From NCBI GenBank assembly GCA_003439945.1, contig QVRM01002049.1, positions 62,001 through 126,000 of the forward strand: a stretch of 64,000 bases of DNA, in the 5' to 3' direction. How positions within the stretch are numbered: position 1 is the stretch's first letter; each line of letters opens with the position of its first letter. Positions 1-12,139 of the stretch are shown here, one piece after another. The position numbers were made by a program, and so were the translations under genes. The notes under the pieces were generated by a model. That model saw only the letters and a list, made by a program, of their open reading frames with translations, was not told where the DNA came from and did no database searches. This stretch comes from Dermanyssus gallinae (Eukaryota; Arthropoda; Arachnida; Mesostigmata; Dermanyssidae).

Positions 1-494
1 GCAATCCGACTTAGTCAGTTCGGCAGCGGCTACAGTGAAAAGGCACGCGTCGTGTCGCGATCCTCTTAGACGAACTGGACGGACGAACGGGATTGCGGAT
101 GATGAAATTGCAGAGAGAGTCACAGCGGCCCAGTCAATCCTAATCTGCATAACGTTAACCAGAAGGATGGCTCTGCACTTTGTTTGCCAACCACCGGTAA
201 CGAACCGATTGATGATGGTTTGCAGAAATTCGTTTTCATATTTATATATATATATATATACAATCGCCCATGCATATATGTATTTATACATATATATGTA
301 TAATTTTTCCGTTTGTGTGTTTATGATGTATTGTTTTTGCAAGGAAACTGCAAAAATAATTCTTCTTTTCAACCCTTGGATCACCTCACAGGCATTGATT
401 CTTTTTGCTTACATCTAGCAAAAACAACAAATTATGCATATTTCAATATTAAATAATGAAGTATACATACGTGTAAGCATTTGTTTCTATTACA

Positions 495-534
<40 letters not shown>

Positions 535-1042
535 CTAATTTGTGTTTCTATTTTTCATAATTTAATTTTTTTTATTTATATATATATATATATATTTTTT
601 TTTTTTAATATATATTTATATATATATATATATAAATCACAAAAACCTCCTAGTTAGATATGCACGTATGTATAAACAACGTTCCCTCAGGAGCGTTTTG
701 CACGTTATCTAGAAGATTGTCTTTATAATTTACGTTTAGTTATCGTGCTGACCTAAGAGAGCACTATGTACTACACTATCCGACTCTAAGGGGTGGATTG
801 CGTAGGTAAGGACAGCCCCATGAAACGTTCTGAGCATAAATGCTCAATTTAGACTTTTCTTTTGGTTGGTAAATGTGATTTATGGTAGAGGCGGTCGAAA
901 GTCGGTTTTTCTAATCGATGTATACATAATAAAAAGTTTTTCGTGCGTTGAGCCATATTGTTCGATTTTGTGTTAACAGCAGCAGCTGCGTGCACGCGAA
1001 CCTATGAGGAACGAACCTATGTTGCGCGGAGTGGTGAACAGC
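1..1042. other. AT-rich noncoding stretch
   Basis: AT-rich sequence with short (AT)n runs near 245-260, 497-532 and 575-635. The only open frames run through the AT repeats and give Tyr/Ile strings. I see no gene. Confidence 0.6.
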
Positions 1043-1171
1043 GTTGCCGCTGAGTGGCATATCGGAATATAATACAGATTATAACACACACAAATGTTGC
1101 GCTTTGAGTTGCCGCTCAGTAGCATATCAGAATATAATACATATTATAACAAACACAAATGTTGTGCTTAC
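1043..1171. repeat. 65-bp tandem duplication, two copies
   Basis: A unit of about 65 bp beginning GTTGCCGCTGAG (1043) is repeated once from 1108 (GTTGCCGCTCAG). The two copies differ at a handful of positions, so the duplication is not very recent. No coding content is evident. Confidence 0.8.
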
Positions 1172-1603
1172 TACAATTCGGCCATATGGTGATATACGGT
1201 ACCAGCCCTACCAGGTAACTATTGAAGATTCGAAGCCTGCGTTTCAACGAAAACAGTGCTTGAAATTTAACGTCAAAGCCGATTGAACATTTGCAGACGT
1301 CTGTGAATGACTTGTGTCACCCGTTGGTTTTGTATTTGCAGTTGCAAAGTTTAGAGAATGTGGCTTTCTGATTTTTATAGTCCTTGCGGTAGCTTGGACC
1401 AGTTAAGTGTTAGGCTGTGTAACGAACGTAATAATGCTCTCTGGATGCTATGGGTTTGTAACATTTGAAATATTACTTGTCGAATACGGGGGCAATAAGT
1501 GAATTTATGTCGTTGCTTATTACGACAGTGCAGTCCACATTCACCAAGTTTGTCAATTCTTCTGTTAGAGTTGACATCCTTGCGGCTCGAGCGGCCGACT
1601 CAC

Positions 1604-1699
1604 CTGTTGGAAAGGTATATGCAGCAATTAGACAAATTTTAGCATCGTACATGCTGTGGTTGGCCGCTATGATTTCCGATGTATTATTTGATAGGTCCA
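1604..1699 (-). CDS. candidate internal exon, unknown protein
   Basis: On the minus strand a 96-nt open segment lies between an acceptor (TTGTGTCAAAG, AG at 1701-1700) and a consensus donor CAG|GTGAGT (intron starts at 1603). It is symmetric (phase 1 in, phase 1 out) and encodes about 31 residues, including NNTSEII and AKICLIAAYTFPT. The strong donor is the main evidence. There is no recognisable domain and no matched neighbouring exon, and the opposite strand is also open here. This may be an isolated exon of a large gene, an exon relic, or chance. Confidence 0.22.
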
Positions 1700-1873
1700 C
1701 TTTGACACAAGACAACCGCAGCGAACGAGAATAAGAACACTGCCTCATCTGAATCCGCGATCCCTTCAGAACGTCTCCTCGACTTAACTCGACACTGCTG
1801 AAAGCGGTTTTAGAAAGCCACGCCTTTGTTTCTATGCAGAGATGAACTTTCTTATTAAGTAGGTAATTGCGTA

Positions 1874-2056
1874 GTCGAGCCCGGTGTCGTGGTGGATTCG
1901 TATGCGTCTCGCAGCCGGAGGACACACAAAGGTGCGCGGGTTCGAGCCCAATCGTTGCACATTTGCATTTATGGAAGTCCGTTTATGAAGCAATGAAAAA
2001 AGCAGTCCCGTGGACGTTAAATCTTGGCTGAAGGTCAGCCTGAAAACTTTACTTTG
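1874..2056 (+). mobile_element. tRNA-derived SINE, family 1, copy 1
   Basis: Starts GAGCCCGGTGTCGTGGTGG (diverged A box) and carries the B box GGTTCGAGCCC near 1940, followed by a tRNA-unrelated body with GTCCGTTTATGAAGCAATG and AAATCTTGGCTGA..GTCAGCCTGAAAACTTTA. Four other copies share this layout in the window (15836, 28560, 39254, 50039). The length of about 180 bp, the pol III boxes and the dispersed copies define a SINE. Confidence 0.85.
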
Positions 2057-4356
2057 TTTAGGTAATTGCGTAGAGACTATAGGGCACCGTTCGTTGCAAG
2101 ATATCTGAAGTTAATTAGCACGCACTTAAGCTTATTGTGAGTTCATTGTTGCTGGGGAATAGTAGGGAATAGTTGGCGTATTCGATATTCCTGAAATCGT
2201 CGGTGGCGGCAAGTGGGATCTGACATCGTTACTTTACCGTCCAAAGAGAATATACGCACTCCAGGAGGCAATGCACAAATAGCACGGCTTAGAACTGATC
2301 TAACACGATTCCTGCATCAAACAAGGATATGCTTAACGGAATGCTACGCGGAGCCAGCGCAACCGCGAACGCCGAGTGAACTAACTAATTACTTCCCAAT
2401 CCAGGTCCTGACCGAAGCGAAAGACAGCGAACTAATAATTCGCGTAGTTAAACACGCAGGGGCAAGGCTTAATAAAGCTGCTTCTCTAAAGGACGTATTC
2501 CACCGGGGTTCCTTCGACTGTAGTATTGGTTCTAATAGAGTTTAGAAAAAAAAACATAATAACAGTGACAGCCGACATAAAATAAAGCATTTCATCGGTT
2601 TAAGATTAACCCAAGTCAAATTACTTTCTTTAGTGCTAAGGTGTCTTCAGAAGAAGAACAAAACGGAAATCAGGAAGTTTTTATTTCAGAGAACAGTTCT
2701 GAACTATGGCTTCATCCTGTCGCCCTTCCCACACTGGCAGAGTAATACACATCTCTTGAAGGCAGCAATTAGGGCATGTTGTCAAAAGCGAGGACATAAG
2801 AGAAAATATGCATTGGTTTAGTTCAATCTAGTGCTGTTTATTTCACCGAACTTAGTATAATATACACTTCATAAAGTTGGCATTATAATCCTTTATCTTC
2901 ATCACGCGTTCGCTGATTCACGTTATGCTGTTCCAGCGTAAGCAGATGCTCTACAATTGGGAACACGGCCGCAGCGTCACGATAGAATAAAAGACTAATT
3001 AGGTGACTCGTTGCCTATCCGTCACTTAGGGATTCACCGTCCTATGAGCTCGTGCGATATAACCTGAGGTCTCGTATAATAGCAAAGCCATATATAGGCT
3101 TTTTTAATTGTGAAAGTAGTACTGCCTGGCTGGACTTTTTTTAATTGTGAATGTAGTACTGCAGTGATGATGGTACTCTCGTTCATGCTTGGCACAAGTG
3201 TCCGCACACGTCACTGTGGAAATCACGTGATTACCTTCTGCCATAACCTTTTTTTACTTTATTGCACTTCTCATCGTCCTCTGCAACAGGCGACAGGTGG
3301 TATCTATCTCAAGGCTTACCTCAAGATTGTCTACCACTCTTTTCCAAAAAGATAGATCAATCCGTGTCATTGTGGACACGGGCGTCGGATTGTGTCGATT
3401 TGTCAAATATTGGGAAAATCGAGAACGGCCAACACTGGTTAGTGTTTTCGGGACGCTTTCTCGAGAAGCTCGAAACGGTTAAATATGTATAGTCTTTACA
3501 CGGTAACACGTCTCCGACAAATATACCCATCACTTGAAGCAGCATTTTGCCTTTACTATCGTTAGCCGCGCAATCGATTCTGGCATTGAAGTCAACGCCG
3601 AAGATAGTTGGCCTGGTCAGGCTTGAAACCCTGAATGCCCAAACATTACTGTCTTAGCAACCTTCGCGGATTCAAATGTGGATGGGAAATTGGACTTAGC
3701 GACCCTCCCAGCAGAGAGCACCATGCAGTATTTGTCTTTCCTTACGCATTGCACCGGCGGTAAGCATTTATGTAAGTAGGTAGATAGCCCACCCCCAAGA
3801 GATCTTCTCCAACATCCCGCAGGTAATACAGCTAGAGGTTGGTACCCCCGCAATATTATTGGCATGAAGTTTGTCCCGCTGAAATTCCCGTTTTCATGGG
3901 GGATTAAATGTCGACAAACATAAACATGTCATCGCGTGAAAGATCCCTTGCCCCCTAATTCTCTTATAATTCTAAAGAAGACGCACTCGTAGAGGTACGT
4001 TTGCAGTTCTAAAATGGTGATCAGTTTCTCTACGACGAACTGAACCGAGACTTGGACCGCCAGCCGCGAAAAACTCTCCTTAGCCATCCTCTAGTACGGA
4101 ACGACTCCGACCCAGCGATGAAACGGGCTTCCCTTCCGTCAGGAGTCACTCATTTCTGCAACAGTTTGCAACGTTGTCTTGGTCACGCAACACCACACAG
4201 AACATAGGATTACTACCATGTAACTTCCAAACTGCTTTTATAGTTGTTGTACTTCTATACATGGACTCATTTTTTAAAGTTGATTCGGGAGCTTTTGGAA
4301 TGGCGTAATAACGTGCCAACTACTTTAGCACTGTCCTAAGTTACGTTAAATATGTA

Positions 4357-4360
<4 letters not shown>
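2057..4360. other. mostly noncoding; one 110-codon open frame
   Basis: An ATG-started open frame on the plus strand at 2213-2545 encodes 110 hydrophilic residues with no motif I recognise. It is flanked by neither clear splice sites nor other coding signal, so I do not call it a gene. A short duplication of a TTTTTTAATTGTGAA..GTAGTACTGC segment lies at 3099-3164. Nothing else is evident. Confidence 0.4.

Positions 4361-4411
<51 letters not shown>
4361..4411. repeat. (AT)n microsatellite
   Basis: About 25 uninterrupted AT dinucleotides. Confidence 0.95.
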
Positions 4412-4417
<6 letters not shown>

Positions 4418-5600
4418 AAGAAGCGCCTCCTGTTTTTTTGCGCAGAAACCGTTGAACGTTGATGCTCGCTTCGGATCGTTGCCTTAGCGCTAGCGAAGAA
4501 GTAGTTGCGGCGACAGGGAAAGATCGCATAGGCAGAAGAAGGAGGCGGCGACGCATGGGGCTGCCTTTCGGTTGATGCTGCAAAATTCGCTGCCATTGCG
4601 TGTGAGTTTTTTTTCGTGCGCGCCTGTGCGTACGTTTTTTAAGCAAATCAGTTTGTCGCGCTGACCGCGCTCGTCGCGTTCGCGGCTCACCGCCCGACTG
4701 AACACGCGTCGTGTTTCGATGGTGCCGCAGTGCAGGCACCTCTGTTCCGGCGGCAGACGCAGCAGCTCTATACGACCGTGCCTAGTCTGTCGTAAATGAG
4801 AAGGCCGACGGCGATACTCTGCCTCACTTCTGAATATGTCCTCCTCTGTCCATTCTTTCTTCCGCAGCGTCTCAGAGCACCGTTTCCCCTCGCTTGGCGT
4901 CTCTCGTCTTCTTCTTCTTCTTACCCCGGCACGTCCTTGCTTCTTGTCCTGCGGCGAGTGGGCGTGTGGTCAGACGCGCGTGGCGGGCCTCGTCAAGCAT
5001 CGTGTCGTCTGGGGGGGGTGGCACGCCATGACTCAGCAAAGACAATGCCAGTACCAGACGACGATGATGACAACAACAACAGCGACAACAACAACAGCGA
5101 CAACAACAACAGCGACGACAACAACAACAACAGCAGCGACGACAACAACAACAACAGCAACGACAACAACAACAGCGACGACAACAACAGCGACGGCGAC
5201 GGCATGAGCGGCGCAGACCACGCTAAACACCACAGCGGCTATCGCCTGTGGAAACACAGCGCGGGACACGGCACATCTTCTCGCTGTCGCAGAAAAGCAG
5301 AAAACAGCAAACTGCTAGCGGCAATCAAGAGCGTGCTAGCTGTGTCAGAATAAAAAAGAAAGACAGGAGAGCGAGCAGGCAACGCATCGAGTGTGGTTTC
5401 ACCTCTGTGGAGCTCAAGCGCTTCGAAGACCGGTTGTCAGTGTGCAAAAATAGCGCTCTTTTCCCCCGCGTGTGAACAGCAGAGACAGCGCGGCCTAAGG
5501 CAAGCGCCGGCGGAGACTGCAGCAGCAGCAACTACAACAACAACTACAACAACCACTACAGCAGCAACAATAGCTTAGCATTCCTCTTCTATCATACACG
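4412..5600. other. GC-richer tract with CAA/CAG/GAC triplet repeats
   Basis: The base composition rises and imperfect ACAACAGCG triplet repeats occupy about 5065-5200, with another CAA/CAG run at 5520-5572. One plus frame (4796-5353) would read as alternating Asp/Asn/Ser. The other two plus frames and the minus frames are also open, as expected of triplet repeats. A pyrimidine-rich acceptor-like TTCTTCCGCAG precedes 4868. It could be an untranslated or coding exon region of a long gene, but no frame can be preferred. Confidence 0.35.
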
Positions 5601-6187
5601 TAAAACGAAGGCGCCCGTTGTATGAGTGTTTTCGTTGCACGTTGCCAATGACAGCCGTGACCGAGCACGCTGGTGGGCTATCCGTGCTGCACGTGACTGC
5701 ATGCCGTTACCTGTGCATGTGGCTGAAATTCCGTTTAAATACTTGCACAGCAGCATAATATAGGAGCTGCCAAACTAAAAACAAACAGTAGAATATTTCG
5801 ATCCTTGCGTGCCTGCCCCGGCAACTTACCTTTGATAATAATAATACTACTTTTGTGATGAATGAACGTTTTACTGCTGTCAGCTAATTTCATGGCAGCC
5901 TGTGACGCCTATAATAGAGAGTAAAATATATAAGCCGCGTTCTCTCTACAACAGCCAATGACATCATCAGCCCCGGAAACATTGCTTCTTGTCGGTTGTC
6001 CATAATATTTTCCATCCGTTTTGCGACATTCAAAACGTTGCGTTAGCACCGCTTATTATTATTATTATATACTTGGGCGAAGGCGGAGGAGACTCTTCGA
6101 CGTGGTGCTTGAAGGTTGTACCGCTAGTGGTGACTAGTCTGGTAGCAGGCTTGATAGCCAGTGCTTACGCTTTATTGATATATATTG

Positions 6188-6218
<31 letters not shown>

Positions 6219-6359
6219 ACAAAAACCACATCTATGATAAGTACGATAAGTTACAATTTATACATATACTTATACGCGTGTAGGTCGTACTGAAACGCAT
6301 TTTGTCACATGACGCGCTATATATGAGGTGAATGACAAGCCCGAAATCACAGCCGTCAG
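5601..6359. other. noncoding, with (ATT)n and (AT)n runs
   Basis: AT-rich sequence with ATT repeats near 6053-6068 and an (AT)n run at about 6187-6216. I see no gene. Confidence 0.6.
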
Positions 6360-8500
6360 GTGGGTGGTGGAACAGTAATCCGCGCAACCGACGGCTTTAG
6401 CCTACTACAACAGCAAGATTGGTTCAATCGGAAGAACGTCGAGCCGTGGGGCCCTACGGAGCAAGTCGGGGAGCGGGGAAAAGGTACGGGGTGTATGGGC
6501 AGCAGTCGGAAGCATAAGGAATCAATTCTCAACAGAGGCCAGTCGCTGTTGTCCTGGTCGTCGTTGAATCCTGGTTCTTCTGCGTTGTCGTGCGTCTTTC
6601 CGTGGGCTGTGGCACTCCTGATTGCTTTACGCCGCCCTGGTCGATCTGCCAGCGAGTGGTTGGTTAGTGGAACGCCGCTCGCTAGAGCCTAAATATTCCC
6701 TCTCGAAGGACACCGAAGGAGAGCTGCCCGGAGAGGCGAGAAAGTTTAAGGCACTGAAGATAAAGAGGGAGGCTTTCCGCCTGTGTGTCAGCCAGCGGAT
6801 ACGGAAGGAGCAATGAAGGCACCTGGATCCCCGTACCGAGACGAAAAAAAAATGTGCTAGCAAGGAAATGAACGGGATGAAAAGCAAGAGTGTGGCTTGA
6901 TGCAAAGTAGAAAGTATGACAGAGAAAGAGAGATTCTATAGATTGAGGTTTAGGGGGGGAGAGAGAGAAGGGTGAGAGGAAAAGAACGTCTTGGAAAGGA
7001 AGGGTGTGAAAATCAGGCCGTACGGTTGGAGACGTAGGGGAGGCGCCAAGTCCATGAAGGTGCTCCCTGCCTGCTTGTCGCTTCGAGCTTGGTTATCCAC
7101 TCTGGTAAATCTCTTCCCTCTTCGTTGGCATTCGCGCCCCGACTCGTCGTCCTAAAGCCCATGTCCTTCCTGTGAAGTGCAGGACCAACGCCGTCCACCG
7201 CCGCCGCTGCTGGTGACCAAGCCGCGTCTTCTTGCCCCGTCGACCTGCCGCGCTCCGGTTGGTGGTTGCAACCGGCCAGCAATGACGTGTCTCCTCGGCT
7301 TCTCGGTAGACCGACCGACAGAGAGACTTTCCTCCGAGAGTTTACCCTGTCTAGCACTCTGTGCGGGTGATGGTGACGGCGTCGTCGGCTCAGCCTGCCG
7401 ACGCAACCAATATCCTGTCCGGAGAGCTACTATTGCTGTTGTGATTGTTGTTGTTGTTGCTCTAGATCTTGCTGTTGTTGTCATTGTTGTTGTTAATACA
7501 CTACTATAGCTGGTCGGTTGCCCACGCAGTTGACTGCCCGGCCAACCGCCGTTGTTGTTGTTGTTGTTGTTGTTGTGTTGGGTTGCTTCTCCGCAACCTC
7601 TCGACTAGACAGCGTAGCCGGCAGTGCCGGCGGTCACCCCTTCTTCGTATGAAATCAGCTGGTCTCTGAGCCAGCCAGCCAGCTACCGTGCCCCGACTGC
7701 TAGGGAGCTCAGATTGGGAACTGACTTAGGGTAGGGGGCAATCGGGGCTACTACAGGCAGTGGATATATTTAGTATCAATCTTGCCGCAGGAGTCACCGA
7801 CGTGCGCCCGGCTGAACATGGTAAGCGCGCGCGCGCGGTCCAGATGGGACGGTGGGTCGGCTGAAGCTTGCTGGCCGTTTGCCTGCCCTGAAACGCCCAT
7901 CGTACGTGCAGCATCAGCATCAGCAGAGGTTGGGCAGCAGGTACAGGGGCCACAGCCCGTCCGATCACGTATTTCCCTCATCTTTTATAATTTTCCATTG
8001 TGTCTGCAGGGATCACCACCAGCTTCGTTCGGCCGGCATCCCCCGCAAGGCAAGGGGGTGGTAGATATGCTCTCTTTATTTCATACTTTCTTTCTTTCCC
8101 AGCTTCTCTCTTTCTTTCAGTCACTCACATGCACTCTGTTTCTGTTTCTCCTCCTCTCTTAATCTCTCTATTTCTCGTTGCGTCCTGCCTTTGCCGACGA
8201 ACACGAAAGCGTGGCTTGATATGGCGATGCGAACCGCTCGGGAAAAGTCGAGCTTGCTTCCGTGCAAACCGCAGCACGAAAGGCGTTCCGCCCCGATACC
8301 GAGAAGGCATTAGTATGACGACATCGGCTTCGACGGGCAGAACTTCGCTGCCCGGTTTGCTGTCCAAAAATCTAGTCTCAAACGCACAAGGAAAGTATCG
8401 CGCGCAAGCGGGAATCACTTATTTTGATACACTCGGCGGGTCAGAACACGATAGGCATCTACATCCATTGCGATTCTATTGCCTAGAGTAGTAGAATCGT
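6360..8500. other. GC-richer low-complexity tract
   Basis: Mixed open frames on both strands, purine-rich runs at 6910-7010, TTG repeats at 7438-7500 and 7551-7577, and CT-rich sequence at 8085-8180. Overlapping open frames on opposite strands without conserved motifs or paired splice sites make a coding call unsafe. It may include exons or untranslated regions of a regulated gene. Confidence 0.35.
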
Positions 8501-10546
8501 GTCGATTGATGGCAACTCGCAAGGCGAACGTCTTCTTTCCGCTTGGCAGCCAGAGGTGGCTTAGAGCTCAGGGGACCATCAAACGCAGCCCTGCAGTTAG
8601 TAATGGTGACTACGCTTGACATAACTAGTACGTTCTCAAACCGTTGTTCTGCGGTGCCGTTCATACCGTGTATGGATGGCTCTTCATAAATACCCTGGTA
8701 AATAAGTGTTTGGTCAGATTTAGATTTGCTCATTTCAACGTCGTTGGCGTGCGTACCTCTTTGATATTATTAGTTGAATTGAATCACAAATGATACACTT
8801 TGATCTTTTCTCAAGGGTTAAAGTTTTACGGTAGTCACACGCCTCATAGATTTAAATCATACAAAGTATTAATTAGAATGCATGTCTGAAATGTAGAAAC
8901 CAATGTGACGAAAGCGTCATGCTAGACATATGTCTAAATTGCAGGGCAATTATATAGATTGAACAAACGTTTAGTACTAGCTTACTGCAAGAGATTTAGA
9001 AAATCCGCCCTAATTGCTGGAGTCTGTTTTTTAAACGGTGTTGGCTCATCGATCCACTTTAAAGCTCTAGTGAGTCACGGAGTTTTTTCTTTGTAGAGGT
9101 CGCGGAACAATGGTATTGTGTGTCTGAAATAACGGAGTCGCGACACGTCCAATTCCTCTAATGATCAGTTTTAGAAGTTGATTTTACGAAAGGTCTGTGG
9201 TGAACAAATGTGTCTGTCAGAGGAATTTGGACACGATGCGAGAACTACAGTGGGCGAATGTCGCTGTTACCTAAAATCCTAACGTCTCGGTTACTTTAGT
9301 GTGAATCACTGAGCTTTTACCATTGACTAAGCACGTTTTATATGCATAGTGGTACATTTGAAAATGTAAATGCCGATGTTTCAGATTCCGAAGGAAGTCC
9401 AGCTTACTCAGCTGATACGATACTCCTGCGTCATTAGCGGCTGAGTCTACAGTTCGATTTTCGCAACAGGATTTTTGAGAAAACCTATTAGGACTCCAGG
9501 AAAAATCCTTGCGTTGCACCAGGCTACCTACACTGCATCTTCAAGTTTATGAACAGGGCATTAGTCATCATTTATTTCTGACTTGAAAACTTCACCTTAT
9601 ATTATAATAAGATTGACAATTGGTAGCTGTTGGTAACGACCGCAATGGTTAAAAATGGTATGGCCATTTTGTTATACTGTATATGTAAATTACAAACTAA
9701 TTATGGTATTGGTATTGATCATGATTATGAGATTTATGATTATCACCATTAACATTGTCATCATCATCATCATCACCACCCCAGGATCATTATTACATTA
9801 ATGGACGAATGTGTGCTAACATACAACAATGGTTATGCTGAGGCCACGAGCAGATTGTTGCGGAAATATGATTTTTCACGGAGCACAAGAGCCTCTCTTT
9901 GTAGCCTAGTAGGGGTTGCAGGATATGGAAGAAGAGACAAAGCAACACGGAGCAGAAAAGCATGTAGGCATTACCGATACATGTAGATATTAACGAGAAC
10001 TAGCGGGAAGACAGAACGGTAATGTACGAGTAGAAAAAGCGTGCGTAACGCTAGTTCCAGTTGCTTTATGCCATTCTACCATATTTCTTGCTGCTTTTGG
10101 ATTTTGAATATTTGCAATTACCTTTACCTGCGTTGCGTTGGTGCTAGAAGCAGTGGTTTGAAATATACATGACAAGTTACACAATGTGGTTATTAAGTAT
10201 TCATTCAGGTAGCTTATACAAATGTCACAACAAGAATATACAAGCCCAATTATTTACCATATAATTTCCGCGAATCTATTAGCTGCTTCAATTCTTTAAC
10301 GGACAGTAGTCTGCCAGCAAACAGGTAGATGCGGTCTTTGCTAGAGGAGAATGTACCAGTGACCTATATCTCGTTTTTTAAAGAGCTACCTTAAGTCTCT
10401 GAATTTTCTTCGTTTGGATCTCGATCAGATCATTCCATCTTAGGTGCATGCACAGCGAAACCATGGGTGGCAGCTTGATATAAAAGATTGAATAGCCGGA
10501 ACAAGTCAAAGCAATTCCAATCTACTGATTGTCTACCATTCGATGA
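8501..10546. other. AT-rich noncoding stretch
   Basis: No gene or repeat is evident except a CAT/CAC triplet run near 9759-9782. A minus-strand open frame at 9271-9519 (82 codons) has no recognisable motif. Confidence 0.5.
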
Positions 10547-10626
10547 AGCGGTTCGATCTCTTTCAAGTATAAAGGGTGGCTAATTAAAATTAGCGACCTT
10601 TCATACTTAAAAGAGATCAAACCGTT
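10547..10626. repeat. 80-nt imperfect palindrome
   Basis: The left arm AGCGGTTCGATCTCTTTCAA pairs with the right arm, whose reverse complement begins AACGGTTTGATCTCTTTTAA. Pairing continues through AAGGGTGGCTAATT / AAAGGTCGCTAATT to an almost loopless centre at about 10586. Probably a foldback element or MITE remnant. Confidence 0.85.
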
Positions 10627-11602
10627 GCAACCGCTGCTGAAAAAACATATTACCGCACCTTACCTGTTTCTCAATCGCTAAGAATACCGTTCAAAATTAA
10701 ATTCAGCACATGTACTGCTCCATGTATTTTGTATGCGACACTAAGTACCATCAAAACATGCAGTCGGAGTTCTTCTATAATGTTTTTCACGTTAGTCTTA
10801 CGTTATTTACAAATTATTTCTTCTTCGTTTTTTTTTGCGCTACCATTAACCTACAGTATACCCGCATTGCGCATATATAATCCTAGAAACAGCAGTATAA
10901 TCGATGAATGTGTCACAACTTTTGACGACTGGCCAGTAAAGTAAGCGCTAATAGATTGTTTTTCTTCTTTTTACGACGGCAAGCCAAAGCTAAACGTTCT
11001 GTGTTGCCATTTGGCTAAGCGGTTGGCTAAGCATTGGTCTAGTTTCTTCAGGACATGAGATAGTGACTTTGCTCCTGCGTGAGCAACTGGGCACAGAAGT
11101 GAGGGCTTTTTTTCCCAACATGAGAATTATAATAAAACTACTATTTTGTCTTAGAGAACCGTTTCGCACGGTATACCATCAATGTGCCAATACTATCGGT
11201 ATGAAGACAGGGAGCACACATGCGTACGAGTTTCAGCAGGATGAAAAACATTTTGAACAGCGGGCATAACGCTGTCTGTCATGACGCTGTTCCATTATCC
11301 GGTGCTTCGCCACCGAATGGACAAAAGGCAACTGAAATACAGGGGATACTTCCTCCATCTCCAGGCAGTGCCTCGCTGTGGTGTCAGGGAGCTGCCCCAG
11401 TGGTCGTTTTGTGGGGTGTTTTGTTGGCTTTCATCATTTTCTTTCCTTGCGCCTTGCGTCGATTTTCTGGGGGCCAGGGCCAACAGCTGTGGCGAATCTG
11501 TGCTGCAAGCCTTCCGTTGTCGGCTTCTAGCGTCGTCATTGGTTCGGTCGCTGCTAGCATTATCGGTTAGCGCTCTGCGAGGACACTGTGTCACATATAC
11601 CA
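10627..11602. other. noncoding, ambiguous GC-richer patch at 11.3-11.6 kb
   Basis: AT-rich up to 11220. From 11280 to 11590 the composition rises and frames are open on both strands, without motifs or a convincing exon structure. Confidence 0.4.
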
Positions 11603-11636
<34 letters not shown>

Positions 11637-11785
11637 AAGTATATATATATATATCGTTTGTTGACGGGCGCTATGGAGTGCGAGGGTTCAATTTCGTATG
11701 ACAAATAGAAGATAATAGAAGTTAAGATAAATAAAAGATGGCTCATCTGTTTGACGCGGTCTTGCGGGATATACACATGTCTCTC

Positions 11786-11860
<75 letters not shown>

Positions 11861-11928
11861 CGTTCAGACCTCACAAATGAAACATTATTTAACGCGAAAT
11901 ATATGTGTATATATATATATATATATGT
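11603..11928. repeat. cluster of (AT)n microsatellites
   Basis: AT runs at about 11604-11654, 11790-11857 and 11900-11927, separated by unique sequence. Long Tyr/Ile open frames here are artefacts of the repeat. Confidence 0.9.
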
Positions 11929-12139
11929 GCGTGACAAAAATAGCTTGTATATGCATACAGTAAGCACGGCCAATGCATTCTCAATGGCATGTTACTATTA
12001 ACAACAACAACAATATAAATTGGAGCAACATCACCAACGAGATACCGGCCAAGCTGTGTCGACGTGTCCCCGCGTTACGAGATTGGCTCACTTTTTCGAC
12101 CGTTGATACGCTACGTGATGAAATTTGAATAAATACGCT

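Noticed and set aside
4796..5353. 185-codon ORF with an Asp/Asn/Ser repeat
   Set aside because: All plus frames, and minus frames, are open through the triplet repeat. No start, splice or motif evidence favours one.
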